Shown piece by piece: positions 11,945 through 20,968 of a DNA stretch of 28,521 nucleotides (position 1 is the first letter of the stretch; each line of letters opens with the position of its first letter). Below the pieces are notes generated by a model, which ran no database searches, was not told where the DNA came from, and worked only from the letters and a program-made list of their open reading frames with translations. Source of the DNA: an uncultured Eubacteriales bacterium (GTDB taxonomy: Bacteria > Bacillota > Clostridia > Lachnospirales > Lachnospiraceae); the NCBI GenBank assembly GCA_900544525.1, contig UQVN01000009.1:1-28521 (forward strand), read 5' to 3'. The position numbers were made by a program, and so were the translations under genes.

Positions 11945-14098
11945 ATGGATAGAATGGATATGGATTTTTCGTTTAGTGAATTAAATCAAAGTCAAAAAGT
12001 GCAACTGTATACAACCAGTATAAAACCAATGCTTAATGATTTAGCCCTTTTTTCTGATGGTTCTATCAGTTATCGTATCCCACAGGAACCTTCTATTGAT
12101 GAAGATGTGCGTGTTCGTATACGGACAGAAAGAGAGAATGTGGAAACTGTTTTTCTTATTTATAAAAATGAAGGAATGGAACATAAAATCAAGGCCTCAA
12201 AAGTGGAATACGATCGCCTCTTTGATTACTATGAAGCTGTGATTCCAAGGAGTGAACATCAGACAGAGTATTATTTTGAAATCCATGCAGGGATGGCAAC
12301 CTGTTATTATAACCGTCGTGGTGTTATGGATGAGCCTATGGATTATTATAATTTTCGGATTTCCCCTGGCTATCATACTCCAGACTGGGCAAAAGGGGCT
12401 GTTATGTATCAGATCTATGTGGATCGGTTTTATAATGGCGATAGTACCAATGATGTAGAAGATAGAGAGTATTTTTACATTGGAGATTATAGTGTAAGGG
12501 TAAAGGATTGGAACAAATATCCTGCCTCTATGGGAGTGCGTGAGTTTTATGGCGGAGATTTAAAAGGAGTTATGGGAAAGCTAGATTATTTAAAAGATCT
12601 TGGCGTAGAAGTTTTATACTTAAATCCTATTTTTGTATCTCCATCCAATCATAAATATGATATTCAAGACTATGATTATGTGGATCCTCATTATGGAGTC
12701 ATTGTTACAAAAGAAGGAGACTGCCTTCCTGATTGGGAGAAAGATAATACAAAAGCGACAAAATATATTGCTCGTGTCACAAAAAAAGAAAATTTAGAGG
12801 CTAGTAATGCCTTTTTTATAAAGCTTGTAGAGGAAATTCATAAACGAGGAATGAGAATTATTTTGGATGGTGTGTTCAATCACTGTGGTTCTTTTAATAA
12901 ATGGATTGATAGGGAGCGTATCTATGAGAGGCAAGAAGGCTATGAAAAAGGCGCTTATGTAGATGAAAACAGTCCTTATCGAGATTTCTTCCAGTTTTTC
13001 AATGAGAATGCATGGCCTTATAATTCTTCTTATGATGGATGGTGGGGGCATGATACGTTACCAAAATTAAATTATGAAGCATCAGATATGCTTTATCAAT
13101 ATATTATGGATATTGCAAAAAAATGGGTGTCTCCACCTTATAATGTGGATGGCTGGCGTCTTGATGTAGCGGCAGATCTTGGACATTCAGGAGAATTTAA
13201 CCATAAGTTTTGGAGAGATTTTCGAAAGACTGTAAAAGAGGCAAATCCCGATGCTATTATATTAGCAGAACATTATGGAGATGCAGCTTCTTGGTTACAA
13301 GGCGATCAATGGGACACGGTTATGAATTATGATGCGTTTATGGAGCCCATTTCTTGGTTTTTAACAGGGATGGAAAAGCATAGCGATGAATATCGAGAAG
13401 ATTTAAAAAATAATTATGATTCTTTCCAAGGGGCTATGACCCATCATATGTCAAGATTTCATACTCAGTCATTGGAAGTGGCAATGAATGAGCTATCAAA
13501 CCACGATCATTCCAGATTTTTGACGAGAACCAATGGAAGAGTGGGAAGAACACAAACCGTTGGGCCAGAATCTGCAAGTGAGGGAATTCATAAAGGCATT
13601 TTTAAAGAGGCCGTTGTGATGCAGATGACGTGGGTTGGAGCGCCTACCATTTATTATGGCGATGAAGCAGGTGTTTGTGGCTGGACGGATCCCGATAACC
13701 GTAGAACGTATCCTTGGGGACAAGAAGATCAAGAATTAATTGCTTTTCACCGTGATATGATACGGATTCATAAATCGTCAAAAGCATGGAAACGAGGTTC
13801 TTTAAAGTTACTTTATGGAGAGTATGGAATTATTGTCTATAGCCGTTTTTTAGGAGAAGAAAAATATATCGTTATTATTAATAATCATTTTGAAGAAAAA
13901 GATGTAAGAGTGCCTGTTTGGCAGATTGGTGTTTTAGAGGAATATCAATTAGAGCGAATGATTGTAACAACAGAAGAATCTTACTCTATGGAAGAAGAGA
14001 CATATGATGTCTACTCTGGTGAAGTTGTAATTAAAATGCTTCCAGTCAGTGCCTGTATTTTAAAGGCAGAAAAGAAAAAGGGTAGAAAAGCAATATAA
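11945..14098 (+). CDS. GH13 alpha-glycosidase (neopullulanase / cyclomaltodextrinase-like)
   Basis: Hydrolase of alpha-1,4 (and probably some alpha-1,6) links in maltodextrins. With no signal peptide it should act in the cytoplasm on imported oligosaccharides. The protein is 717 aa. An N-terminal CBM34-like beta domain spans about residues 40-140. The (beta/alpha)8 barrel then runs from AVMYQIYVDRFYNGD, with family regions DGVFNH (308-313), GWRLDVA with nucleophile D407, AEHYGD with acid/base E442, and LSNHDHSR with D521. A small C-terminal beta domain follows. A segment at residues ~252-287 is extra compared with typical neopullulanases. The start is uncertain: AGGAG lies only 2 bp before ATG 11945, so ATG 11954 (11 bp away) may be used. 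Monocistronic, with a terminator ~100 bp downstream. Exact substrate unknown. Confidence 0.88.
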   Translation: MDRMDMDFSFSELNQSQKVQLYTTSIKPMLNDLALFSDGSISYRIPQEPSIDEDVRVRIRTERENVETVFLIYKNEGMEHKIKASKVEYDRLFDYYEAVIPRSEHQTEYYFEIHAGMATCYYNRRGVMDEPMDYYNFRISPGYHTPDWAKGAVMYQIYVDRFYNGDSTNDVEDREYFYIGDYSVRVKDWNKYPASMGVREFYGGDLKGVMGKLDYLKDLGVEVLYLNPIFVSPSNHKYDIQDYDYVDPHYGVIVTKEGDCLPDWEKDNTKATKYIARVTKKENLEASNAFFIKLVEEIHKRGMRIILDGVFNHCGSFNKWIDRERIYERQEGYEKGAYVDENSPYRDFFQFFNENAWPYNSSYDGWWGHDTLPKLNYEASDMLYQYIMDIAKKWVSPPYNVDGWRLDVAADLGHSGEFNHKFWRDFRKTVKEANPDAIILAEHYGDAASWLQGDQWDTVMNYDAFMEPISWFLTGMEKHSDEYREDLKNNYDSFQGAMTHHMSRFHTQSLEVAMNELSNHDHSRFLTRTNGRVGRTQTVGPESASEGIHKGIFKEAVVMQMTWVGAPTIYYGDEAGVCGWTDPDNRRTYPWGQEDQELIAFHRDMIRIHKSSKAWKRGSLKLLYGEYGIIVYSRFLGEEKYIVIINNHFEEKDVRVPVWQIGVLEEYQLERMIVTTEESYSMEEETYDVYSGEVVIKMLPVSACILKAEKKKGRKAI

Positions 14099-14196
14099 GT
14101 GATAGGCATTAATAATAAAAGTCATAGTAAACCTCCTTTTCGATCTGTTTTTACTTATAATAATTTCATGGTGTAAGAAAAAACCATAAAATAAAA

Positions 14197-14260
14197 ATAA
14201 TCTTGTAGGAATCATGATTTCATTCATGGTGTTCTAATCCTACAAGGTTATTTTTCTTTT
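14197..14260 (+). terminator. Rho-independent terminator after the GH13 gene
   Basis: A 14-bp stem, ATAATCTTGTAGGA / TCCTACAAGGTTAT (one G-U), with an internal ATCATGA...TCATGGT arm in the loop and TTTTTCTTTT behind it. The remainder of the 329-bp gap to the LacI gene (14261-14360) is AT-rich without a visible gene. Confidence 0.88.
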
Positions 14261-14368
14261 GTCACGTCCTTCTTACTATTGGTAAAGACATCTGGATTTG
14301 TGTTCACAGACATTGCAATCTTTATCACAATAAATTTTAGTATATTACAGTAAAAGAGAGAAGAAATA

Positions 14369-14397
14369 TTGCGTGCTTTTTGTGTGTATGTTATGAT
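14369..14397 (+). promoter_or_regulatory. Promoter of the LacI-family gene with TTGCGTGC motif
   Basis: TTGCGT (14369-14374), 17 bp, TATGAT (14392-14397). The -35 overlaps TTGCGTGC (14369-14376), the same 8-mer found at 15545 and in the iolC promoter at 15661. This suggests that the regulator binds its own promoter. The -35 itself is poor (3/6). Confidence 0.55.
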
Positions 14398-14427
14398 GAT
14401 TATAAGATAAGGTGAGGTGAGTGTTTG

Positions 14428-15450
14428 ATGGCAGTAACAATACAACAAATTGCTGATGCGGTAGGAGTATCAAGAGGAACCGTAGATAGAGCTTTAAATA
14501 ATAGAGGAAGAATCAATCCAGAAATAGAGGAGAAAATTAAAAAAATAGCAAAAGAGATGGGATATGTGAAGAAAGAGAGGAGGAAGAGAAAACAAACCGA
14601 TACAATTAAGATTGGAGTGATCACACAACTAGCAAGTTCTCCTTTTATGGTGGAAGTAAATCGGGGAATTGCACGTGCAAAAGATGAGATACAATATCGA
14701 GGAGTTGAAGTGATCTTAAAAGAAAGTAACTATGTTGATGAGGAAGAACAATTACAAGCGATACAAGAATTATTAGAATTAGGGATACAGGGACTAGCCA
14801 TTATGCCTGTTGAATGTGAACGCGTGCGCATGAAATTAAATGAAGTCATAGAACAAGAAGGGATTCCTGTTGTAACATTTAATTCAGATATTGTGGGAAC
14901 AAAGAGATGTTGTTTTGTAGGAATGGATAACCGAAAAAGCGGGCGAACAGCGGTTGGATTATTTGGCATGTTAATGAATGGAAGTGGAAAAATTTTAGTG
15001 ATCACTGGATATTTCAGTAACCATGTTGATAATCAGCGTGTAGATGGTTTTATAGAAGAGATGAAAAGCTCCTATCCACAAATGGAAATTGTAGGAGTGC
15101 ATGGTAGTTTTGATGAAACACAAGAAGTTGAGAAGATTATAGAGAGAGTGCTTAAGGATACGGCAGGTATTGAAGGAATTCTTGTTGTTTCAGGAGGACA
15201 AACAGGAGTGAAAAAAGCTTTTGAATCGTTAAAGTTAGAGCAACGCCCATATGTTATTATTTATGATCAAACACCTGAAAATGAACAATTATTAAGAGAG
15301 GATATTGTTGATTTTTTGATTGATCAAAATGGTTATATACAAGGATATCGTCCTCCACATATTTTAGCAGATATACTACTAAAAGGAGAAAAAGTAGAAG
15401 AGGAATATTTGTTTACAGATATTAATATTAAAACAAAGTACAATCTATAG
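14428..15450 (+). CDS. LacI-family transcriptional regulator, probable inositol-operon regulator
   Basis: DNA-binding regulator that probably senses inositol or a pathway intermediate. From ATG 14428 (after GGTGAGGTGAG) it is 340 aa, the usual LacI length. Residues 1-55 are the helix-turn-helix and hinge (TIQQIADAVGVSRGTVDRAL, then NPEIEEKIKKIAKEMGYV). The rest is a periplasmic-binding-protein fold of the ribose-binding type (IKIGVITQL, GLAIMPVE, VGMDNRKSGRTA, VDNQRVDGF). An in-frame TTG at 14425 is less likely. It lies 274 bp before iolC on the same strand, with a terminator between. The TTGCGTG sites in both promoters point to it as the local regulator; this is inference. Bacillus uses a DeoR-type IolR instead. 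Confidence 0.88.
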   Translation: MAVTIQQIADAVGVSRGTVDRALNNRGRINPEIEEKIKKIAKEMGYVKKERRKRKQTDTIKIGVITQLASSPFMVEVNRGIARAKDEIQYRGVEVILKESNYVDEEEQLQAIQELLELGIQGLAIMPVECERVRMKLNEVIEQEGIPVVTFNSDIVGTKRCCFVGMDNRKSGRTAVGLFGMLMNGSGKILVITGYFSNHVDNQRVDGFIEEMKSSYPQMEIVGVHGSFDETQEVEKIIERVLKDTAGIEGILVVSGGQTGVKKAFESLKLEQRPYVIIYDQTPENEQLLREDIVDFLIDQNGYIQGYRPPHILADILLKGEKVEEEYLFTDINIKTKYNL

Positions 15451-15501
15451 AGAGTTTGAAATAAGAACTGGACAGCATTATTGGAAAATAGAATACGAAA
15501 G

Positions 15502-15546
15502 AGAATATCAAGAAAATATAACAAAGGATTGATATTCTTTTTTTTT
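15502..15546 (+). terminator. Rho-independent terminator after the LacI gene
   Basis: AGAATATCA / TGATATTCT (9 bp) around a 19-base A-rich loop, followed by eight or more T. The T-run ends in TTGCGTGC, so the possible operator at 15545 overlaps the end of the terminator. That copy may be only the GCG seen after other terminators here. Confidence 0.8.
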
Positions 15547-15651
15547 GCGTGCTTTGCGTTCAAAAAGCGTGGTTTCTTGGTTGGTTTGTCTGAAAATAGA
15601 GTGGTAAAATTGTGCAAAATATAAAAAATGCAAAACAAAAAGCTAAAATGT

Positions 15652-15700
15652 TTGATATAATTGCGTGCATATGATAAAATAGTATAAAACAAACACGCAA
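15652..15700 (+). promoter_or_regulatory. iol operon promoter with paired TTGCGTG operators
   Basis: -35 TTGATA (15652-15657), 17 bp, -10 TAAAAT (15675-15680). TTGCGTG (15661-15667) lies in the spacer and its inverse CACGCAA (15694-15700) lies near the start point, with centres 33 bp apart, i.e. about three helical turns. A regulator bound to both would cover the -10 region. The leader to iolC is short, with GGAGGTGG at 15712. Confidence 0.75.
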
Positions 15701-15724
15701 AAGCACACATTGGAGGTGGCGGTT

Positions 15725-16759
15725 ATGAAGTATATAGAATTTGACAAAGATAGAGAGTTTGATCTGATCTTGTTAGGAAGGGTTGCAATTGATTTTAATC
15801 CAGCCTATAACGACCAAGTAAAGGAAGAGTTTAAACCGTTAAAAGATGTACATATGTTTGAGAAGTTTGTAGGTGGTTCTCCTGCTAACATTGCCGTAGG
15901 GGTGACGAAACATGGGTTAAAGGCTGGTTTTATTGGAAAAGTTTCTGATGATCAATTTGGAGATTATGTTGTAGAGTATTTTGATAAGCAAGGAATTGAT
16001 ACAACACATATCACTCGATGCACCAATGGAGAAAGTTTAGGGCTTACCTTTACAGAGATGCTTTCTGCATCTGAAAGCCATATTTTAATGTACCGAAATG
16101 GCATTGCTGATTTACAGCTTCATGTAGATGATGTGGAAGAATCTTATATTAAGAAGGCAAAGGCAATTTTAATTTCTGGAACAGCTTTAGCACAAAGCCC
16201 TTCAAGAGAAGCAGCGATTAAAGCAGTCTTGTTGGCAAAAAGAAATGGTACAAAAATCATTTTTGATGTGGATTATAGAGAATATAACTGGAAGAATCCA
16301 GATGAGATTTCTATTTACTACTCTATGGTAGCAAAAGAAGCAGATATTATTATGGGGTCAAGAGAAGAATTCGATTTAACCGAACGTTTGATCAAAAAAG
16401 GTATGACAGATGAAGAAAGTGCAAAATATTGGCAAGGGTGTAATGCTAAAATTGTGCTGATAAAGCATGGCATGGAAGGTTCAAATGCCTATACATTTGA
16501 TGGAGAGAAGTTTGGTGTAAAGCCATTCCCAGTGAAAGCAAGAAAAGGGTTTGGTGGTGGAGATGGATATGCTTCAGGTTTTTTATATGGATTATATCAA
16601 GGTTGGGAAATGACAGAATGTCTGGAGTTTGCTTCTGCGGAAGCCTCTATGATGGTAAGAAGTAACAATTGTTCCGATTCTCTTCCAATGCCAGAAGAGG
16701 TTCATGAATTTATAAAAGAAACAAAAGAACAGTATGGGGAAATGATAGTAAATCTATGA
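15725..16759 (+). CDS. iolC: 5-dehydro-2-deoxygluconokinase IolC
   Basis: Phosphorylates 5-dehydro-2-deoxy-D-gluconate (DKG) with ATP in inositol breakdown. From ATG 15725 the protein is 344 aa. It is a PfkB-fold kinase: FDLILLGRVAIDFNP at the start, GGSPANIAVG (about residue 50) for substrate binding, and the C-terminal signature KGFGGGDGYASGFLYG with catalytic base D280. The usual G-A-G-D is G-G-G-D here, as commonly seen in IolC. The start is set by GGAGGTGG 6 bp upstream; an in-frame TTG at 15710 would place the Shine-Dalgarno inside the gene. First gene of the operon, 10 bp before iolD. Confidence 0.95.
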   Translation: MKYIEFDKDREFDLILLGRVAIDFNPAYNDQVKEEFKPLKDVHMFEKFVGGSPANIAVGVTKHGLKAGFIGKVSDDQFGDYVVEYFDKQGIDTTHITRCTNGESLGLTFTEMLSASESHILMYRNGIADLQLHVDDVEESYIKKAKAILISGTALAQSPSREAAIKAVLLAKRNGTKIIFDVDYREYNWKNPDEISIYYSMVAKEADIIMGSREEFDLTERLIKKGMTDEESAKYWQGCNAKIVLIKHGMEGSNAYTFDGEKFGVKPFPVKARKGFGGGDGYASGFLYGLYQGWEMTECLEFASAEASMMVRSNNCSDSLPMPEEVHEFIKETKEQYGEMIVNL

Positions 16760-16769
16760 AAGGATAAGA

Positions 16770-18704
16770 ATGATGGAGAGAAAGATAAGAATGACAGTGG
16801 CACAGGCCATTGTGAAATTTTTAGATAATCAGTATGTCGTGCTGGACGGGGTGGAAACGAAGTTTGTAGAAGGATTTTTTACTATTTTTGGTCACGGCAT
16901 TGCCGTTGGTTTAGGAGAGGCACTGGATAGCAATCCAGGAAATTTAAAAGTTCTTCAAGGAAGAAATGAACAAGGAATGTGCCATACAGCCATTGCTTTT
17001 GCAAAACAAAATAATCGAAGAAAGATTATTCCTTGTGCTTCCTCTATTGGACCAGGGGCAGCCAATATGGTAACAGCTTGTGCAACGGCAACAGTAAACA
17101 ATATTCCATTGTTAGTATTTCCAGCGGATACATTTGCATCAAGACAGCCTGATCCTGTGCTTCAACAGTTAGAGCAGAGCAATAGTCTTGCAACGACAAC
17201 AAATGATGCATTTAAGCCAGTGTGCAAATATTGGGATCGCATTACAAGACCAGAGATGATTATGACAGCCTTGATCCATGCTATGAGAGTGTTAACCGAT
17301 CCAGCGGAAACAGGAGCTTGTTGTATCGCCTTATGTCAAGATGTGGAAGGGGAATCCTATGATTTCCCAGAGTATTTCTTCAAGAAACGAGTCCATAGAA
17401 TTACAAGACCGATGGCAGTGGAAGAAGAATTAGAAGACGTGATCGAATGTATTGAAAAAGCGAAGAAGCCATTGGTTATTGTTGGTGGAGGAGTCCGTTA
17501 TTCTGAAGCGGGAGAGAGCGTAGAAGCTTTTTGTGAAGCGTTTAAAATTCCTTTTGGGGAAACACAAGCAGGAAAAAGTGCTTGTAAGTCAAGCAATCCG
17601 TATTGCTTAGGGGGAATTGGGGTAACAGGAACTTACGCTTCTAATATTATTGCAAAAGATGCCGATTTAGTCATTTCCATCGGTTCTAGAATGTCAGATT
17701 TTACAACGAGTTCAAAACACTTGTTCCAAAGAGAAGATGTAACTTTTGTATCCATTAATAATTGTAGATTTCATGCCTATAAAATGGATGCGGTAAAAGC
17801 AGTAGGAGATGCCAAAGTAATTGTGGAGGCTCTTACAAAACGATTAAGAGAACGAAATTATTGTTCCTCTTATAAGGATGAAATAAAAGATGCAAAAGAA
17901 GCATGGGATAAAGAGTTAGAATATTTATCAAATATCGAATATACAGGAGAAGATTTCGAACCATTGATTAAAGCGAGAGATATGAGAACGATTCCAGAAT
18001 ATGTGGCATTGACAGGGGGAACATTAACACAGACAGCAGCCCTTGCTTTAATCAATAAAACAATTGATGAAAATGCTACGATTATTACGGCTGGAGGTTC
18101 TTTGCCAAGTTGTATGCAACGCATGTGGCGAACGGATAAACGAGGAGGGTACCATGCAGAATACGGATATTCTTGTATGGGATATGAAGTTGCAGCAACA
18201 TTGGGTGTAAAATTGGCAGAACCAGAGCATGAAGTATATTGTGTCGTAGGAGATTCTAGTTTCCAAATGCTTCACAGCGAAATTATGACAATTGTACAAG
18301 AAAAGCAAAAAGTGAATATATTGGTCTTTGATAACTGCGGTTTTGGCTGTATCAACAACTTGGAAATGAACCATGGAATTGGAAGTATTGCAACAGAATT
18401 TAGATATACCGATGGCAAAAAGCCAACAGGGGATTTGATCTTTGTGGACTATGCAAAAGTAGGAGAAGGATACGGATTAAAGACGTATACATGTAAAACA
18501 ATTGTTGAGTTAAAAGAAGCATTAGAAGATGCCAAGAAACAAACGAAGGCTTGTCTCTTTGATTTGAAAGTACTTCCAAAAACCATGACAGATGGATATG
18601 AATCATGGTGGAACGTCGGAATTGCAACAACATCCAATAATGAAAATGTGCAAAAGGCGTCTGAATTCGTGTTACTTGGACGTAAAGAATCTAGGTCTTA
18701 TTAA
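16770..18704 (+). CDS. iolD: 3D-(3,5/4)-trihydroxycyclohexane-1,2-dione hydrolase IolD
   Basis: Thiamine-diphosphate enzyme that opens the ring of the diketo-inositol to 5-deoxyglucuronic acid. The protein is 644 aa, as usual for IolD. It has the three-domain ThDP layout: an N-terminal Pyr domain with catalytic E67 in GRNEQGM, a central domain (IGSRMSDFTTSS), and a C-terminal PP domain with GDSS (from G494) and NN (529-530), the ThDP/Mg2+ motif in slightly varied form. Two adjacent ATG codons occur at 16770 and 16773. AAAGGA overlaps the iolC stop region. Similar in fold to acetolactate synthase, but the context and length make IolD the clear call. iolB begins 16 bp after. Confidence 0.95.
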   Translation: MMERKIRMTVAQAIVKFLDNQYVVLDGVETKFVEGFFTIFGHGIAVGLGEALDSNPGNLKVLQGRNEQGMCHTAIAFAKQNNRRKIIPCASSIGPGAANMVTACATATVNNIPLLVFPADTFASRQPDPVLQQLEQSNSLATTTNDAFKPVCKYWDRITRPEMIMTALIHAMRVLTDPAETGACCIALCQDVEGESYDFPEYFFKKRVHRITRPMAVEEELEDVIECIEKAKKPLVIVGGGVRYSEAGESVEAFCEAFKIPFGETQAGKSACKSSNPYCLGGIGVTGTYASNIIAKDADLVISIGSRMSDFTTSSKHLFQREDVTFVSINNCRFHAYKMDAVKAVGDAKVIVEALTKRLRERNYCSSYKDEIKDAKEAWDKELEYLSNIEYTGEDFEPLIKARDMRTIPEYVALTGGTLTQTAALALINKTIDENATIITAGGSLPSCMQRMWRTDKRGGYHAEYGYSCMGYEVAATLGVKLAEPEHEVYCVVGDSSFQMLHSEIMTIVQEKQKVNILVFDNCGFGCINNLEMNHGIGSIATEFRYTDGKKPTGDLIFVDYAKVGEGYGLKTYTCKTIVELKEALEDAKKQTKACLFDLKVLPKTMTDGYESWWNVGIATTSNNENVQKASEFVLLGRKESRSY

Positions 18705-18720
18705 GAAAGGAGGTTATATA

Positions 18721-19500
18721 ATGGGGAAAAAATTTGGCTATCCACAATTTGATACCAGTGGAGAAAAGATTTTAACAACCTATGATAACGAATATCAAGA
18801 GATGATGATGGATATTCGTGTCTATCGAATGAAAGAAGGAGAGGTAAGAGAGTTTTTTAAGGAAGAAGAGGAAATGGCAGTTCTTTTATTAGAAGGAGAA
18901 GTCACCTATTCTTTTGAAGGAAAAGAGCAAGTTGCCAGCCGAGAAAATGTATTTGTGGAAGGTCCTTGGTGTGTGCATGTTTGTCGCAATAAGGCAGTGA
19001 AAGTGGTAGCAAAAAAAGATGCAGAGATTTTAGTTCAATGCACAAAAAATAAAAAGGAGTTTGAGAGTAAGTGCTACCGTCCAGAAGATGCGCCATGGAG
19101 CTATGTCTGTGTTGGCAAATTTGGAAATGTAGCAAAGAGAAGAGTCAATACGATTTTTGACCACAGCATTGCACCTGATTCCAACATGGTGTTAGGAGAA
19201 GTGTTAAACGATAAGGGGAATTGGTCAGGATATCTTCCACATAGACATCCACAGCCAGAAACTTATTATTTTAAATTTGATCGCCCAGAGGGGTTTGGAG
19301 CGAGCTTTGTAGGAGACAGCGTATTTAAAAGTGTTGATGGAAGTTTTTCCGCAATTCCTGGTGGAGAACTTCACCCACAGGCAGTTGCGCCAGGGTTTCA
19401 GATGTATACTTGCTGGATGATTCGTCATTTAGAAGGTAATCCTTGGTTGCAGACCGATCGGTGTGAAGACGAGAGATATGTATGGTTACACGATGAATAA
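18721..19500 (+). CDS. iolB: 5-deoxy-glucuronate isomerase IolB
   Basis: Metal-dependent cupin enzyme that isomerises 5-deoxyglucuronate to DKG, the IolC substrate. ATG 18721 follows GAAAGGAGG closely and gives 259 aa. The longer in-frame extension upstream runs through the end of iolD in another frame and is not real. The N-terminal bicupin half is followed by the metal site HRHPQPETYYF (H174, H176, E180) with H218 in ELHPQAV as the further ligand. The ending RHLEGNPW is typical of IolB. It sits between the genes for the preceding (iolD) and following (iolC) steps in the same operon. Confidence 0.94.
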   Translation: MGKKFGYPQFDTSGEKILTTYDNEYQEMMMDIRVYRMKEGEVREFFKEEEEMAVLLLEGEVTYSFEGKEQVASRENVFVEGPWCVHVCRNKAVKVVAKKDAEILVQCTKNKKEFESKCYRPEDAPWSYVCVGKFGNVAKRRVNTIFDHSIAPDSNMVLGEVLNDKGNWSGYLPHRHPQPETYYFKFDRPEGFGASFVGDSVFKSVDGSFSAIPGGELHPQAVAPGFQMYTCWMIRHLEGNPWLQTDRCEDERYVWLHDE

Positions 19501-19556
19501 AAATTATGGGTAGCAAAAATTAAAAATATAAAAAATGTTGAAGGGCGGGAAACAAA

Positions 19557-20966
19557 ATGCAAGCAGCGCAAGAAACAAGGCAAGTATCACAAGGAGCCGT
19601 GAAAAAAGATCGACTTTCATGGACTGTTCGACTTTCCTATGCAAGTGGGGATGTAGGTTGCAATATTGTATTTGGAATGATCGGAACGTTATTAACTTTA
19701 TTTTATACCGACTATGTAGGAATTGCACCAGCGACAGTCGGATTGGTTATGCTCATATCAAGGTGTTTTGATGGAGTATCGGATCTCGTCATGGGAGTCA
19801 TCGTAGAAAGAACTAACTCAAAATGGGGGAAATCAAGACCGTGGTTGCTCTGGATGAGCGTACCGTTTGCGATTTCGGCAGTTCTGTTATTTACAGTGCC
19901 ACATACGACACCCATGTTACAATTTCTTTATTTATTCGTTGTTTATAATTTCTGTACGACCATTTGTTATACGGCGATCAACTTGCCTTATGGAAGTCTT
20001 TCTGCCATGATGACAAGACTTTCTTCCGAGAGAGATATTTTGAGCATTATGAGAATGGGGTTATCTCCAATTGGAAAAATTATAGCTGCAACGTTTACAT
20101 TACCACTTGTTAAGTTAGCAGGTGACAATCAGATGGCGTGGATTAAAGTCATGTCTATGTGGGCAATTCTTGCACTTATCTTACTGTTGTTCTGTTTTGC
20201 AAAATGTGAAGAAACGGTAAAAGTTGGGGCAAAACAAAGAGAAGAAAAAGTTCCAGTTAAAAAGTTGTTTCAAGTGTTATTTAAGAATCAATATTTCTGG
20301 GCAGTTATGATTCTATGGACAGCACAAAGCGTATCCTTTACGATAACAGGAACAATCCTTCCATACTATTGTAAATACATTTTTAACAATGATACATGGA
20401 TGTATAGCACACTTTTCTTAATCGAGACTTTGACATTAGTAGCAGGAATTTTCATTTGCACACCATTAGTTCAAAAGTTTGGAAAGAGAAATATTGCCTA
20501 TGTTGGAGGATTTATTGCCTTATTCGGACAGATACTCTTTTGGTTGAATCCTTACAGTTTCTCTTTTATGGTTATGAGCTGTGTCATGCGTTCTATCGGA
20601 TTAGCACCACTCAATGCGGTTGTATTCAGTATGGTTGGTGATGTTGTAGAGTTTGGACAATGGAAAACACACGTTAGACAAGAGAGTTTAATTTTTGCAG
20701 GTGGTTCTATTGGAACAAAAGTGGGAGCAGGATTTGCTTCAGCCATTATTACAGGACTTCTTGATAAATCAGGTTACATAAGTTCCGCAGTCGGAGTGAC
20801 AACACAGCCAACGGCAACATTACATATGATTGTGACACTTTATAAAATAGCCCCAATTATTATTGCAGCTGTCGTAATTATTACTTTATTCCGATATCGT
20901 TTAGATAAAATGTATCCAAATATTATGAAAGAGTTAATTGAGCGTGAATCAAGAGGTGAATTATAA
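19557..20966 (+). CDS. GPH-family sugar:cation symporter, probable inositol importer
   Basis: Major-facilitator membrane protein of the glycoside-pentoside-hexuronide (MelB-like) family. The protein is 469 aa, with about twelve hydrophobic helices. After a ~23-residue polar start come LSYASGDVGCNIVFGM, the loop motif NSKWGKSRPWLLW (helix 2-3) and VEFGQWKTHVRQE (helix 10-11), both hallmark MelB-type motifs. Expected to bring in inositol (or a related polyol) with Na+ or H+ by virtue of its place inside the iol operon. Substrate is inferred, not visible. Bacillus uses the unrelated IolT/IolF. The ribosome site is weak (AAGGGCGGG, 9 bp). The following kinase-like gene begins 2 bp after the stop. 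Confidence 0.88.
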   Translation: MQAAQETRQVSQGAVKKDRLSWTVRLSYASGDVGCNIVFGMIGTLLTLFYTDYVGIAPATVGLVMLISRCFDGVSDLVMGVIVERTNSKWGKSRPWLLWMSVPFAISAVLLFTVPHTTPMLQFLYLFVVYNFCTTICYTAINLPYGSLSAMMTRLSSERDILSIMRMGLSPIGKIIAATFTLPLVKLAGDNQMAWIKVMSMWAILALILLLFCFAKCEETVKVGAKQREEKVPVKKLFQVLFKNQYFWAVMILWTAQSVSFTITGTILPYYCKYIFNNDTWMYSTLFLIETLTLVAGIFICTPLVQKFGKRNIAYVGGFIALFGQILFWLNPYSFSFMVMSCVMRSIGLAPLNAVVFSMVGDVVEFGQWKTHVRQESLIFAGGSIGTKVGAGFASAIITGLLDKSGYISSAVGVTTQPTATLHMIVTLYKIAPIIIAAVVIITLFRYRLDKMYPNIMKELIERESRGEL

Positions 20967-20968
20967 AA

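Noticed and set aside
15545..15552. TTGCGTGC as a certain third LacI operator
   Set aside because: It lies at the end of a terminator T-run, and several terminators here are followed by GCG, so this copy may be coincidental; kept only as a possible site.
15333..15710. 125-aa minus-strand frame across the LacI-iolC gap
   Set aside because: Runs through a terminator, operators and the end of the LacI gene; hydrophobic low-complexity translation and no Shine-Dalgarno.
18592..18720. Longer IolB start at 18592
   Set aside because: The extension overlaps iolD by over 100 bp and resembles no IolB; ATG 18721 has AAGGAGG.
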